A stretch of DNA of 64,000 bases from Paramagnetospirillum kuznetsovii (GCF_003284725.1 NZ_PGTO01000015.1:21908-85907), one strand, 5' to 3'; counted from the first letter of the stretch, positions 20,148-29,381 are shown. Translations and numbers: made by a program. The notes: generated from the sequence alone by a model not told the origin.

Positions 20148-21209
20148 TCATTCACCATGCAAAATCCACAAGGTCCGCAGTCCGAGCATTCCCACGGCCA
20201 CCAAGGCCGCCCGCCAGAAGCGGCGGTGATCGGGGGGGGGAAAGACCAGGGCACTGAGGCTCCACAAGGCGGCAAGGCTTGGTCCGCATAGGATCTGGGC
20301 GGGCAACAGATCCACCTCGTCGCGCCGTCCGCCCACCAAGACCGCCAGGGCCAATTGCGCCGCCACCATGCCGGTCAGCAGACGCGCCAGGGGCTGGGCC
20401 GCGATCAGCCCGCGCCGCCTCAGTCGGAAATAGCCCATGAGGGCCATGAGCGATGCCGCCAGGATCACGGCGAACAGGGGATTGTCGGCGAGAAGGGCCG
20501 CCACGGCGTCGGGCCTTATCCGGCCTCCCAGCGCCAGCAGCGACGGGTCGGCCGCCGAAAGGATCACGGTGGCGAGGATGGCGGCCAGCGGCAGGATCAC
20601 CAGGGCGCGGCGGCGATCGAGCAGAAAGACCGGAACCAGCGCCAATGCCGCGAAACTCCCCTTGCCGGCCACTCCCATTCCGATGATCAGCCCCAGCCAC
20701 CCGGCATGGCGGTCCTCCAACGCCTCGGCCCGCATGACCCGGACCGCCGCCACCACCAGCAGACAAACGGCAATCATCAAGATCGGATCAGGCTGGAGCC
20801 TGCTCGCCCCGCCGATCACCCACGGAAACAGCAGCGGAGCACACTGCGCCAGCAGGGCCGGAGCCAAGCGGCCCGTCAGGGCGAACACCGCAGCCCCGCT
20901 CCATGCGAGAGCCAGACCGACAAGCGGATAAAGACTTCCGGTCGCCACGCGCCAATGGGACCGGGGATCGCCCATGACCGATTCCACCACCAAGCCGGTG
21001 GGATCGCCCGCATGCATCAGCCGGATCACAAGGGCGACGAAGGCGGAAATGGGGCGTCCCGCCTCCCCCTGGATCACTCGCAGACCATCCACCAAGGTCG
21101 CCAGATCCGCTTCGGGCACCGTCACGGTTCGCGTCATGAACAACAGCAAGACCACAAGGATCGGCAATGCGGTCAGCATCAGCCGCTCCTTGACGGCCGC
21201 CCAGCTCAT
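20148..21209 (-). CDS. Polytopic membrane protein, possibly GT-C glycosyltransferase-like
   Basis: A 353-residue protein with roughly nine hydrophobic helices, starting at ATG 21209. The overall layout (N-terminal helix LPILVVLLLFMTR, a long periplasmic loop with acidic residues VPEADLATLVDG and ESVMGDP, then many helices and ASRLQPDPILMIAV) recalls polyprenyl-phosphate-dependent GT-C enzymes, but I cannot identify a diagnostic motif with confidence. It overlaps the upstream methyltransferase gene by 4 bases, so the two are coupled and may act on the same cell-envelope molecule. Confidence 0.75.
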   Translation of the reverse strand: MSWAAVKERLMLTALPILVVLLLFMTRTVTVPEADLATLVDGLRVIQGEAGRPISAFVALVIRLMHAGDPTGLVVESVMGDPRSHWRVATGSLYPLVGLALAWSGAAVFALTGRLAPALLAQCAPLLFPWVIGGASRLQPDPILMIAVCLLVVAAVRVMRAEALEDRHAGWLGLIIGMGVAGKGSFAALALVPVFLLDRRRALVILPLAAILATVILSAADPSLLALGGRIRPDAVAALLADNPLFAVILAASLMALMGYFRLRRRGLIAAQPLARLLTGMVAAQLALAVLVGGRRDEVDLLPAQILCGPSLAALWSLSALVFPPPDHRRFWRAALVAVGMLGLRTLWILHGE

Positions 21210-21907
21210 GGCGGCGACTTCAGCGACAGCACGGCATAGAGGTTGGCGCTCCAGAATTCCGGCGGCGTCAGCAGCGCCCAGGACAGGAAGCGATGAACCA
21301 GCGCATCGGTGATCATCCGCCGCCGCGAGCCTTGCCGCTGGGCGTAGATCACGGCCGGACCATAACCGGCCGCATCGGCCAATTGGCGCAGCGAAATGGG
21401 CGAAAAGGCGGTGCGATGAGTCAAATCGCCGAATTGGTATTGCAGGCCCCAGGGCGCCCCGGCATTGGGCACCTTGACCACCACCTTGCCGCCGGGGGCA
21501 AGGCGGCCACGAATGGATTGCAGCAGGCGTTGCGCCTCTTCCGGCGAAAAATGCTCCAAGACATCCAACAAGACCACTCGGTCGAACGGCCCCAGGCCCG
21601 AATCGGCCAGCACGTCATGGGCGTCGCGGCAGGCGAAGTCGCCCCGGACTTCGGCAGGCACCACCTCGGCCAGGGCGGGGTCGTGGTCGATGCCCAACAG
21701 CCGCGTCACCCCCTTGGCCCGCAGATAGGCCAGGAACGCACCGGTGCCGCAGCCGATCTCCAGATAGGACATGCCCGGGGCGCAAGCCGCGGGCCCCCAG
21801 ATTTCCCGGTCGAAACGGCTTATCTGCTTGGACCCGACCGATGGGGTGGCATAGCCCTTGTGACTGGCATAGGTGCCGTAGAAGCCCGGCGCTTGCTCGT
21901 TCAACAC
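21206..21907 (-). CDS. Class I SAM-dependent methyltransferase
   Basis: A 233-residue protein. Motif I is YLEIGCGTGAFLAYL, followed by LLGIDHDPALAE, the post-I region and RVVLLDVLEHFSPEEA (motif II), then LAPGGKVVVKVPN (motif III). The EHF...PGG pattern with QYQFGDLTHRTAFSPISL is typical of methyltransferases found in envelope polysaccharide clusters; the actual acceptor is not known. GTG 21907 is the start, with GGGAG 6 bases ahead. It is coupled to the downstream membrane protein by a 4-base overlap. Confidence 0.88.
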   Translation of the reverse strand: MLNEQAPGFYGTYASHKGYATPSVGSKQISRFDREIWGPAACAPGMSYLEIGCGTGAFLAYLRAKGVTRLLGIDHDPALAEVVPAEVRGDFACRDAHDVLADSGLGPFDRVVLLDVLEHFSPEEAQRLLQSIRGRLAPGGKVVVKVPNAGAPWGLQYQFGDLTHRTAFSPISLRQLADAAGYGPAVIYAQRQGSRRRMITDALVHRFLSWALLTPPEFWSANLYAVLSLKSPP

Positions 21908-21958
21908 ATTTTCTCCCGCTGGCCGTCGCTACGGTTTAGCGGAGGGTCGCCAAGACGG

Positions 21959-23830
21959 TCAATCGCCAACGAAGACCCGGTCGCGTCCGGCTTCCTTGGC
22001 CTGATACATGGCGGCATCGGCGCGGCGCAGGGCGGCATCGATATCCATGTCCTCTTCCTTCACTTGTGCAACGCCGAAACTGGCCGTGAGAGTCAGCGTC
22101 CCTCGGTCGGTCCGAATTGTGATTTCGCCGATTTTATCGTGCAGCCGCTTGGCGACTTCAAGGGCCGGTTCCAACTCGGTTTCGGGCAGCATGATGGCGA
22201 ATTCCTCGCCTCCCATGCGACCGACAACGTCGATATCGCGCAAGGTGGCGACGCAGCTATCGGCCACCGCCTTGATGGCATCGTCGCCGACCCCGTGGCC
22301 GTATCCGTCGTTGATGCGCTTGAAGTGGTCCAGGTCGAACATGATGACGCTGAGTTTGCGATCATGGCGCTGAACGCGGCTGAGTTCGGTGGCGGCCAGA
22401 TCGAGGAAGTGGCGGCGATTGCCCACACCGGTCAAGGGATCGGTGGTGGCAAGGCGCCGCAACTCGGTCTCCATGGTCTGGCGCTCGGTGATGTCGATCA
22501 CCGTGCCGACGATTCCGGCGGGCTTACCCTCGGCATCGTCGTAGCGCGCCTTGTCGATGATCACCTTGCGCACCGATCCGTCGGCGCGGGCCAAGTCGGT
22601 CTCGTAGGTCTTGTTGCCCGCGCCCAACATAATCTCGTTGTCGGAGGCGGCATAGGATTGCGCCACATCGGCGGGGAACACCTCGAAAATGGTCCGCCCT
22701 GACAGGCTTGCGCGCGGTCGTCCGAAGAAGCTTTCATAGGCCATGTTGCAGGTAACGAATCTGCCGTCGCGGTCGCGGGCGAAAATTGGAATGGGCAGCG
22801 TTTCCAGCAAGGCGTCCTGGAAGGACAACTGCGCCCCCAAGGTCTTGTCCAGTTGCCCCTTCCAATACGACATCACGGTGGCGACCACCGCCACCAGCAG
22901 GGCAAGGGCGAGGATGATGATGGCCTGATCACGGGACTTGGACCACGCGCCCATCACTTCGGACTCGGCGATGCCCACCACCGCGTAGATGTCGTATTTC
23001 GGCAGCTTCCTGATGGCGGCGACACGCTTGGCGCCGTCGATGGGCGAAACGCTATCGAACCAGCCCTCGTCGTCGCCGCTGTCCAGGATCTGCGCCGCCC
23101 CATCGGATTTTATCACCTTGCCGAACAGGCTTTCCGAGACGGGATGGCGAACGAGAAGTCGGTGCTTGCCGTCACGCAGCGAGACGACACTGCCCGGCCC
23201 CAAGGCCAAACCGCCGTAAAAGCCTTCCATGTAGCTGGTCATGCCGATATTGGCGACCACCATGCCTGCGAATTCGCCCTTGGGGCCGACGATGCGGCGG
23301 GCAACCTGAATCCCCCATTTATTGGAGACCCTGCCCTTCACCACCTCGGACACCACCGGCCCGTCTCCCGGCCCCGCCTTCAATTCGAGGAAATAGCCGC
23401 GGTCTCCCAGACTGCCGCCCGGCGGCGTGCCCACCGAATTGACAAAAACGGTGCCGTCCTGATCGGTCATGGTCATGGAGACGATGGCGGTCGCCTTGGA
23501 CTGCAAGGCGACCAACCGGCTTTCCAAATCCCTGCGGCGCATCGGGTCCAGCGACTTGGACGCGGCCATATCGGCGGTGGTGGGAAGCTTGACCGCCTGT
23601 TCGAGAACCATGTCGGCCCGCTCGAAAGTGCCCAGCGCGTGCTCGGCCACCAAACGCACATAGGAGGTGGCGAGGCGAATGCCGCGCTCCCTGGCATCGG
23701 CATAGGATCGACTGAGATCGATATAGACGTGAATGGTGAGCAATAGCAGGGCCGTCCAAATGACGGCGATGGAAAGCCACCCACCCTTGGCGGTTAACGA
23801 CCCTCTCGCCACATTCACCTCGTCGACCAT
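21959..23830 (-). CDS. Membrane diguanylate cyclase with Cache and PAS domains
   Basis: A 623-residue protein: membrane helix (about 18-38), periplasmic dCache-type sensor (about 40-300, with VNSVGTPPGGSLGDRGYF), second helix (about 308-330), a PAS domain with C-terminal PAC (about 345-460, ending IVGTVIDITERQTMETELRR), then a full GGDEF domain. The catalytic motif is intact as GGEEF in GRMGGEEFAIMLP, and LTGVGNRRHFLD and DLDHFKRIND are present, so cyclic-di-GMP synthesis is expected. No RxxD inhibitory site is evident before GGEEF. ATG 23830 is preferred over TTG 23848. Confidence 0.93.
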   Translation of the reverse strand: MVDEVNVARGSLTAKGGWLSIAVIWTALLLLTIHVYIDLSRSYADARERGIRLATSYVRLVAEHALGTFERADMVLEQAVKLPTTADMAASKSLDPMRRRDLESRLVALQSKATAIVSMTMTDQDGTVFVNSVGTPPGGSLGDRGYFLELKAGPGDGPVVSEVVKGRVSNKWGIQVARRIVGPKGEFAGMVVANIGMTSYMEGFYGGLALGPGSVVSLRDGKHRLLVRHPVSESLFGKVIKSDGAAQILDSGDDEGWFDSVSPIDGAKRVAAIRKLPKYDIYAVVGIAESEVMGAWSKSRDQAIIILALALLVAVVATVMSYWKGQLDKTLGAQLSFQDALLETLPIPIFARDRDGRFVTCNMAYESFFGRPRASLSGRTIFEVFPADVAQSYAASDNEIMLGAGNKTYETDLARADGSVRKVIIDKARYDDAEGKPAGIVGTVIDITERQTMETELRRLATTDPLTGVGNRRHFLDLAATELSRVQRHDRKLSVIMFDLDHFKRINDGYGHGVGDDAIKAVADSCVATLRDIDVVGRMGGEEFAIMLPETELEPALEVAKRLHDKIGEITIRTDRGTLTLTASFGVAQVKEEDMDIDAALRRADAAMYQAKEAGRDRVFVGD

Positions 23831-23959
23831 GCGCTCCGATCCGTACAATAAGCATGGATCGCCTCATGCATAAAGGGTTGCATTTCCATTTTCGCGACAG
23901 GCATTGCCGCCGCGTCGGAGCCACGCCATAGTCAGGTCTTCACCGTCCGGGAGGATAGG

Positions 23960-24460
23960 GTGCCAACCAAAGCCGCCGTGAACAAGAAAGCCGCCGCCGG
24001 GATTGCCCTGGCCGTCAATGGACAGAAGCGAACAGTGGCGGGAGACCCCAATCGCCCGCTTCTCTATGTCTTGCGCAATGATCTCGGTCTGACCGGCGCC
24101 AAGTTCGGCTGCGGCAAGGGTCAGTGCGGCGCTTGCAGCGTCCTGATGAACAACGAGGCCGTCCGCTCCTGCCAAGTGACCTTGGCGCAAGCGGCGGGCA
24201 AATCCATCACCACCCTGGAAGGCCTGGGCGACATCAAGACCCCCCATCCGGTCCAGGCGGCCTTCATCGCCGAACAGGCCGCCCAATGCGGCTATTGCGC
24301 CAACGGCATGGTGATGGCCACCGTGGCGCTGTTGGCCCGCACTCCCGAACCCAGCCTGGACGAGGCCAAGCAGGCCCTTGCCGGCAATCTGTGTCGCTGC
24401 GGCACCCATCGGCGCATCCTGCGCGCGGTGATGCGCGCCTCGGGGAGGGCGCAGCCATGA
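23960..24460 (+). CDS. iorA: [2Fe-2S] subunit of a molybdenum hydroxylase (isoquinoline 1-oxidoreductase alpha type)
   Basis: A 166-residue protein. The plant-ferredoxin-type cluster ligands are C51, C56, C59 and C71 (CGKGQCGACS), and the second cluster ligands are C110, C113, C145 and C147 (CGYCANGM, CRCGTH). This is the electron-transfer subunit of the xanthine-oxidase superfamily. GTG 23960 has GGGAGG closely ahead. An unusually long basic N-terminal stretch (MPTKAAVNKKAAAG) precedes the ferredoxin fold. The stop overlaps the large-subunit start (ATGA). It is probably carried across the membrane by the Tat signal of its partner. Confidence 0.9.
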   Translation: MPTKAAVNKKAAAGIALAVNGQKRTVAGDPNRPLLYVLRNDLGLTGAKFGCGKGQCGACSVLMNNEAVRSCQVTLAQAAGKSITTLEGLGDIKTPHPVQAAFIAEQAAQCGYCANGMVMATVALLARTPEPSLDEAKQALAGNLCRCGTHRRILRAVMRASGRAQP

Positions 24461-26673
24461 CCGCCGTCCTGTCTCGCCGCGATCTGCTGAGGGCTGGCGG
24501 CGCCCTGGTGGTCGGCTTCGCCCTGCCCCGCCCCAGTCCGGCCCAAGCGGCCATGGCCAAGACGGTGGACGCCACCGAATTGGACGGCTTCCTGGCCATT
24601 TCACCCGACGGCTCGGTGACCGTCTACTGCGGCAAGGTCGATCTCGGCCAAGGCTTGCGCATCGCCATCCCGCAGATGGCCGCCGAGGAATTGGGACTCG
24701 GAGTCGAGCGCATCACCCTTATCGAAGGCGATACCGCGCTGACCCCCGACCAAGGCCCCACCGCGGGCAGCACCGGAATCGCCAAGGGCGGCGTTCAGAT
24801 CCGCCAGGCGGCGGCCACCGCCCGCCAAGCGCTGATCCGGCTTGCGGCCGCGCGGTTTGATGTCCCCGAGGACGGCCTGGATATCGTCGACGGCGACGTC
24901 CGTTCGCTGTCCGGCGAAGGCCCTTCGCTGGGCATCGGCGACCTGGTGGGCGAGCACGGCTTCGGCCTCAAGCTCGACCCCAAGGCGCCGCTGCGCAGCC
25001 CCGCTTCCTACAAGGTGGTGGGCAAGCCCCTGCCCCGGCCCGACGTGCCCGCCAAGGTCACCGGCCGCCACACCTATGTCCACGATTTCAGGCTACCCGG
25101 AATGCTGCACGGCAAGGTGATCCGCCCGCCCGCCGTGGGGGCGTCGCTGCTCGGCGTGGACGAGTCCGCGCTGAAGGCGTTCAAGGGTGTGCGCATCGTC
25201 CGCATCAAGGACTTCCTCGGCGTGGTCGCCGCCAGCGAGTGGGACGCCCTTCGCGCCGCCGACGCCTTGAAGGCCACCTGGTCGCAAACGGAGAACCTGA
25301 TCGGCCACGAGGCGGTGCGGGACGCCATGAAGGCCGGTCCCTTCGTCGGCGAGGACATCGTCGTTTCCAAGGGCGATGCCGCCACGGCGCTTGCCGATCC
25401 AGACGTCGCGGTTCTAAAGGCCGAGTATTACTGGCCCGTGCAATCCCATGCCTCCATGGGGCCCAGTTGCGCCGTCGCCGACGTGAAATCCGATTCCGCC
25501 ACGCTGTGGACCGCCTCCCAGGCCACCCACCGTTTCCGGCCCGCCTATGCCGCCATGCTGGGCCTGCCCGTGGACATGGTGCGGCTGATCTATCTGGATG
25601 GCTCGGGCTGCTATGGCATGAACGGCCATGACGACGCTTGCGCCGATGCCGCCCTGCTGTCCAAGGCGGTGGGCAAGCCGGTCCGCGTGCAGTGGAGCCG
25701 CGAGGATGAACTGGGCTGGGATCCCAAGGGACCGCCGCAATTGCTGGCCCTGGAGGCGACTCCCATGGAAGGCGGCGTCGTCGCAGGCTGGCGTACCGAG
25801 ATGTGGCTGCCCAAGGCCACCGCCGGTCTGCCCAATGTGCCGTTGCTGGCCGCCCAGGCCGCCGGGATCGACCAGCCCATGGGGCTCGTCACCGGATTGA
25901 TCACCCAGAACGGCGATCCGCCCTATGGCGTCGCCGCCGTCCAGGTCAAGGTCAACTGGCTGGCCGACGCCCCGCTGCGGCCCAGCAATATCCGCGCCCC
26001 GGGCAAGATCGCCAATTCCTTCGCGGTCGAGGGCTTTTTCGACGAGCTGTGCAACCAGGCCAAGGTGGACGGCCTTATCACGCGGCTGCAGATGCTGAAG
26101 GATCTGCGCGGCATCATCGTGCTGAGCCGGGCCGCATCGCTGATCGGCTGGAAGCCGCGCCCGTCGCCCAACCCCGAATCCGATGGCGTGGGCCGTGGCG
26201 TCGCCTATGTCCACTACAAGCACTCCGAGACCTATGTGGCCGTGGCCATGGAAGTCTCGGTGGATCGCGACAGCGGCAAGGTCGCCGTGCGCCGGGTCGC
26301 CTGCGCCCATGATTGCGGGCTGGTGATCAATCCCGATGCGCTGAGGCTCCAGATCGAGGGCGCCATCATCCAGACCCTGTCGCGCACCCTGCTGGAGGAG
26401 GTCACCTTCGACACCAAGGCGGTGACCAGCACCGACTGGGCCAGCTATCCCATCCTAGGCTTCGCCGACATCCCCGACATCACGGTCGACCTCATCAACC
26501 AGCCCAACCAGCCGCCCATGGGCGGCGGCGAGGCGGCGGCGACCCCCATCCCGGCGGCCCTGGCCAACGCCATCTTCGATGCCTGCGGGGCACGGGTCAG
26601 GACGGTTCCCATCACCCCGGAACGGGTGAAGGCGGCCTTGGCGGAGGCTGACGCCAAGGACAAATTAGGATAG
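24457..26673 (+). CDS. iorB: Molybdopterin-binding hydroxylase large subunit (isoquinoline 1-oxidoreductase beta type), Tat-exported
   Basis: A 738-residue protein. It opens with a Tat signal (SRRDLLRAGGALVVGFALP), so the folded Mo enzyme is placed in the periplasm. Molybdopterin-binding glycine-rich stretches follow (GPTAGSTGIAKGGVQIRQAA, GGGEAAATPIPAALANAIFD), with the catalytic Glu of the family in the last. The signature of the IorB/aldehyde-oxidase-like branch is clear; the real substrate (N-heterocycle, aldehyde or other) is not deducible. ATG 24457 overlaps iorA. No cytochrome c subunit or Mo-cofactor maturation gene (XdhC type) is adjacent, so the electron acceptor must be encoded elsewhere. 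Confidence 0.9.
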   Translation: MTAVLSRRDLLRAGGALVVGFALPRPSPAQAAMAKTVDATELDGFLAISPDGSVTVYCGKVDLGQGLRIAIPQMAAEELGLGVERITLIEGDTALTPDQGPTAGSTGIAKGGVQIRQAAATARQALIRLAAARFDVPEDGLDIVDGDVRSLSGEGPSLGIGDLVGEHGFGLKLDPKAPLRSPASYKVVGKPLPRPDVPAKVTGRHTYVHDFRLPGMLHGKVIRPPAVGASLLGVDESALKAFKGVRIVRIKDFLGVVAASEWDALRAADALKATWSQTENLIGHEAVRDAMKAGPFVGEDIVVSKGDAATALADPDVAVLKAEYYWPVQSHASMGPSCAVADVKSDSATLWTASQATHRFRPAYAAMLGLPVDMVRLIYLDGSGCYGMNGHDDACADAALLSKAVGKPVRVQWSREDELGWDPKGPPQLLALEATPMEGGVVAGWRTEMWLPKATAGLPNVPLLAAQAAGIDQPMGLVTGLITQNGDPPYGVAAVQVKVNWLADAPLRPSNIRAPGKIANSFAVEGFFDELCNQAKVDGLITRLQMLKDLRGIIVLSRAASLIGWKPRPSPNPESDGVGRGVAYVHYKHSETYVAVAMEVSVDRDSGKVAVRRVACAHDCGLVINPDALRLQIEGAIIQTLSRTLLEEVTFDTKAVTSTDWASYPILGFADIPDITVDLINQPNQPPMGGGEAAATPIPAALANAIFDACGARVRTVPITPERVKAALAEADAKDKLG

Positions 26674-26682
26674 GCTTGCATC

Positions 26683-26988
26683 ATGATGACCGAGGCTCGC
26701 CGACGCTGGATCGAGGAAGCCCGCCTGCGTGTAACCCACGCGGCGCTGCCCTTCGGCGCGCGAGTGTGGCTGTTCGGCTCTTGCGCCCGAGGCGATGCCT
26801 CTCGATTTAGCGATATCGACATTGCCGTCGAAGCCAAGGCCCGACTTTCCGGAATGGCACGCGCCGCCATCGATGAAGCCATCGAGTCGAGTTGTATTCC
26901 TTGCGATGTGGATGTGGTCGATCTGGCCGATGTCTCGGATACCTTCCGCGCTCGTGTGATGGCGGAGGCCGTGGAGTGGACCGCCTAG
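26683..26988 (+). CDS. MNT-type minimal nucleotidyltransferase (antitoxin-like)
   Basis: A 101-residue protein with the minimal nucleotidyltransferase motif GS-x10-D-x-D: G32-S33 in FGSCARGDAS, then D44 and D46 in SDIDIAVE. In MNT/HEPN pairs such as MntA-HepT, this enzyme adds AMP to the partner RNase and silences it. ATG 26683 (ATGATG) starts 9 bases after the iorB stop. Its end overlaps the HEPN gene by 13 bases in another frame. Base composition is a little less GC-rich than in the flanking enzymes, which suggests acquisition. Confidence 0.87.
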   Translation: MMTEARRRWIEEARLRVTHAALPFGARVWLFGSCARGDASRFSDIDIAVEAKARLSGMARAAIDEAIESSCIPCDVDVVDLADVSDTFRARVMAEAVEWTA

Positions 26989-27389
26989 ACCAAAAGCTCG
27001 AGGTCGCGGGCAGAGCCTGCGCAACTTTGATTGAACTCGTCTCTCGCCCATATGGCGACGCGGTCGTGACACGGGACGCAACCATCCTTCGTTTCGTCTA
27101 CAGCTTCGAGACCACATGGAAAGCGGCCCAGCGCGTCCTGAATCTCTACGAATCCATTGATGTCGCGACCCCCAGGGCGGTGATCCAGTCTTGCTGGAAA
27201 GCAGGTCTGCTCAATGATGAGCAAGCCGAGCAGATCATGGCGATGATCACCGATCGCAATCTCACGGTACATGCCTATGACGAGAAGCTAGCCGTCGAGC
27301 TTGCCACTCGTATTCCGGCCCATGCGGCGCTGCTCGGTTTCTGGCTGACCGCGTTGCGCAATCGCGTTGGCCGCGAGCAGAAGCCTTGA
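26976..27389 (+). CDS. HEPN-domain partner of the nucleotidyltransferase (toxin-like)
   Basis: A 137-residue all-helical protein of the nucleotidyltransferase substrate-binding (HI0074-like) HEPN group. The R-x4-H-x-Y motif of HEPN RNases is complete: R94, H99 and Y101 in DRNLTVHAYDE; in the HepT model the Tyr is the AMPylation target. GTG 26976 is chosen because GGAGG lies 7 bases ahead and the position creates the usual tight overlap with the MNT gene. Whether it is a toxic RNase in this strain or a substrate-binding subunit only is not decided by sequence. Confidence 0.85.
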   Translation: MDRLDQKLEVAGRACATLIELVSRPYGDAVVTRDATILRFVYSFETTWKAAQRVLNLYESIDVATPRAVIQSCWKAGLLNDEQAEQIMAMITDRNLTVHAYDEKLAVELATRIPAHAALLGFWLTALRNRVGREQKP

Positions 27390-27449
27390 TCCCAACCCTC
27401 GGCGAAGCTACATTAGACAGATGCTAATTAGCCGGAAATTACACCAATC

Positions 27450-28454
27450 ATGATGGATATTCGCGACGGGTTCCTGGACGCCATCGGCAACACCCCCCTG
27501 ATCCGCCTCAAGCGCGCCTCCGAGGAGACGGGCTGCGCGATTCTCGGCAAGGCGGAATTTCTCAATCCCGGCGGATCGGTCAAGGACCGCGCCGCCCTGG
27601 CCATGGTGCGCGATGCCGAGGCCAAGGGGCTGTTGAAGCCGGGCGGCGTCATCGTCGAGGGCACCGCGGGCAACACCGGCATCGGCCTCTGCCTGGTCGG
27701 CAATGCCCTGGGCTATCGCACCGTCATCGTCATGCCCGAGACCCAGAGCCAGGAAAAGAAGGACATGCTGCGCCTGATCGGCGCCGACCTCCGCCTGGTT
27801 CCGGCGCTTCCCTACGCCAATCCCGGCAATTACGTCCGCTATTCCGAAACCCTGGCCGCCGAACTGGCCAAGTCCGAACCCAACGGGGTGCTGTGGGCCA
27901 ATCAGTTCGACAATACCGCCAACCGCATGGGCCATTTCCATACCACAGGCCAGGAGATCTGGCGCCAGACCGACGGCAAGGTGGATGCCTTCACTTGCGC
28001 GGTGGGCACCGGCGGCACCCTGGCCGGGACCGGAATGGCGCTGAAGGAGAAGAACCGCGATGTGAAGATCGTGCTGGCCGATCCCATGGGCTCGGCTTTG
28101 TATAACCACTATGCCCATGGCGAGTTGAAGGCGGAGGGCACCTCCATCACCGAAGGAATCGGTCAGGGCAGAATTACCAAAAATCTGCTCGACGCCCCCA
28201 TCGACGATCAGCTTCGGATCACCGACGAGGAGGCTTTACCGTTGATTTTCAATCTGGTGAAGGAAGAAGGGCTGGTGCTGGGCGGGTCCAGCGGCATCAA
28301 TGTCATGGCCGCCATCAAGGTCGCCCGCATGCTCGGTCCCGGACACACGGTGGTGACAGTGCTCTGCGATTATGGTACGCGCTATCAAAGCAAGCTGTTC
28401 AACCCTGCCTTCCTGCGCGAGCGCGATCTGCCGGTGCCCGATTGGCTGGGGTGA
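27450..28454 (+). CDS. cysK: Cysteine synthase (O-acetylserine sulfhydrylase)
   Basis: A 334-residue fold-type II PLP enzyme making cysteine from O-acetylserine and sulfide. PLP attaches to K45 in NPGGSVKDR. TAGNTG (72-77) binds the carboxylate and GTGGTLAG the PLP phosphate. It is slightly longer than E. coli CysK and looks like the alphaproteobacterial cysteine synthase A form with an extended C-terminus (CDYGTRYQSKLFNPAFL). Start is ATG 27450 or the next codon. SseA follows 42 bases later, probably co-transcribed. Confidence 0.94.
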   Translation: MMDIRDGFLDAIGNTPLIRLKRASEETGCAILGKAEFLNPGGSVKDRAALAMVRDAEAKGLLKPGGVIVEGTAGNTGIGLCLVGNALGYRTVIVMPETQSQEKKDMLRLIGADLRLVPALPYANPGNYVRYSETLAAELAKSEPNGVLWANQFDNTANRMGHFHTTGQEIWRQTDGKVDAFTCAVGTGGTLAGTGMALKEKNRDVKIVLADPMGSALYNHYAHGELKAEGTSITEGIGQGRITKNLLDAPIDDQLRITDEEALPLIFNLVKEEGLVLGGSSGINVMAAIKVARMLGPGHTVVTVLCDYGTRYQSKLFNPAFLRERDLPVPDWLG

Positions 28455-28496
28455 GCAAGACCAGATAAGACCAAGCGAGCGAGGGGAAACCACCGT

Positions 28497-29354
28497 ATGA
28501 CCTACCCGAATCCGGACGCTCTCGTCAGCACCGAGTGGCTGGCCAGTCATCTCAGCGCGCCCGATGTCCGCGTCGTGGACGCCAGTTGGTACATGGGCGC
28601 GCAGAACCGCAACGCGCGCGAGGAATACGACGCCGAGCATATTCCCGGCGCGACGTTCTTCGACATCGACGAGATTGCCGATTCCGACACCGACCTGCCC
28701 CACATGCTGCCCTCGCCCGAGAAGTTCTCGAGCAAGGTGCGCAAGCTGGGCCTGGGCAACGGCAACAAGATCGTCATCTATGACGGCACCGGCTTCGCCA
28801 GCGCCGCCGCCCGCGTGTGGTGGATGTTCCGCACCTTCGGCCACCGCGATGTCTCGGTGCTGGACGGCGGCTTCCCGAAATGGCTGCGCGAGGGCCGTCA
28901 GGTGGAAGACCTGCCGCCGGTGCCGCGCACCCGCCACTTCATCGCCCACTACAATCACCTGCTGGTGCGCGACCTGGACCATGTGAAGGCCAATATCGAA
29001 TCGGGCCGCGAGCAGGTGCTGGACGCCCGCGCGTCCGCCCGCTTCAAGGGCGACGCCCCCGAGCCGCGTCCCGCCAAGCATCTGGGCCATATTCCCGGTT
29101 CCATCAACGTGCCCTTCGCCGATCTGATCGACGACAAGACCCGTTGCATGCTGCCGGCCGAGCAGTTGCAGGCCCGCTTCGACGCCGCCGGAATCGACCC
29201 AAAGCGGCCCATCACGGTCAGCTGCGGCTCTGGCGTCACCGCCTGTACCGTCGCCCTGGCCTTGAACCTGTTGGGACATCCGGACGTCGCCATCTATGAC
29301 GGCTCGTGGTCCGAATGGGGCAATCGCGACGACACCCCCATCGAAAAGGGCTGA
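28497..29354 (+). CDS. sseA: 3-mercaptopyruvate sulfurtransferase
   Basis: A 285-residue protein of two rhodanese domains. The first (DARVVDASWYM-like region, about 10-135) is inactive; the second carries the catalytic C243 in the loop CGSGVTA, the form typical of mercaptopyruvate sulfurtransferases rather than thiosulfate enzymes. It moves sulfur from mercaptopyruvate to cyanide or thiols. It lies downstream of cysK and is followed by a strong terminator, which closes the transcription unit. Confidence 0.94.
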   Translation: MTYPNPDALVSTEWLASHLSAPDVRVVDASWYMGAQNRNAREEYDAEHIPGATFFDIDEIADSDTDLPHMLPSPEKFSSKVRKLGLGNGNKIVIYDGTGFASAAARVWWMFRTFGHRDVSVLDGGFPKWLREGRQVEDLPPVPRTRHFIAHYNHLLVRDLDHVKANIESGREQVLDARASARFKGDAPEPRPAKHLGHIPGSINVPFADLIDDKTRCMLPAEQLQARFDAAGIDPKRPITVSCGSGVTACTVALALNLLGHPDVAIYDGSWSEWGNRDDTPIEKG

Positions 29355-29381
29355 TCGGGCTTTTTCATGGCTAAACGAACG

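Noticed and set aside
26892..26975. Longer N-terminus for the HEPN protein
   Set aside because: The extra 28 residues (Cys/Gly-rich) lie within the MNT gene and have no ribosome site, while GTG 26976 has GGAGG at the right distance.
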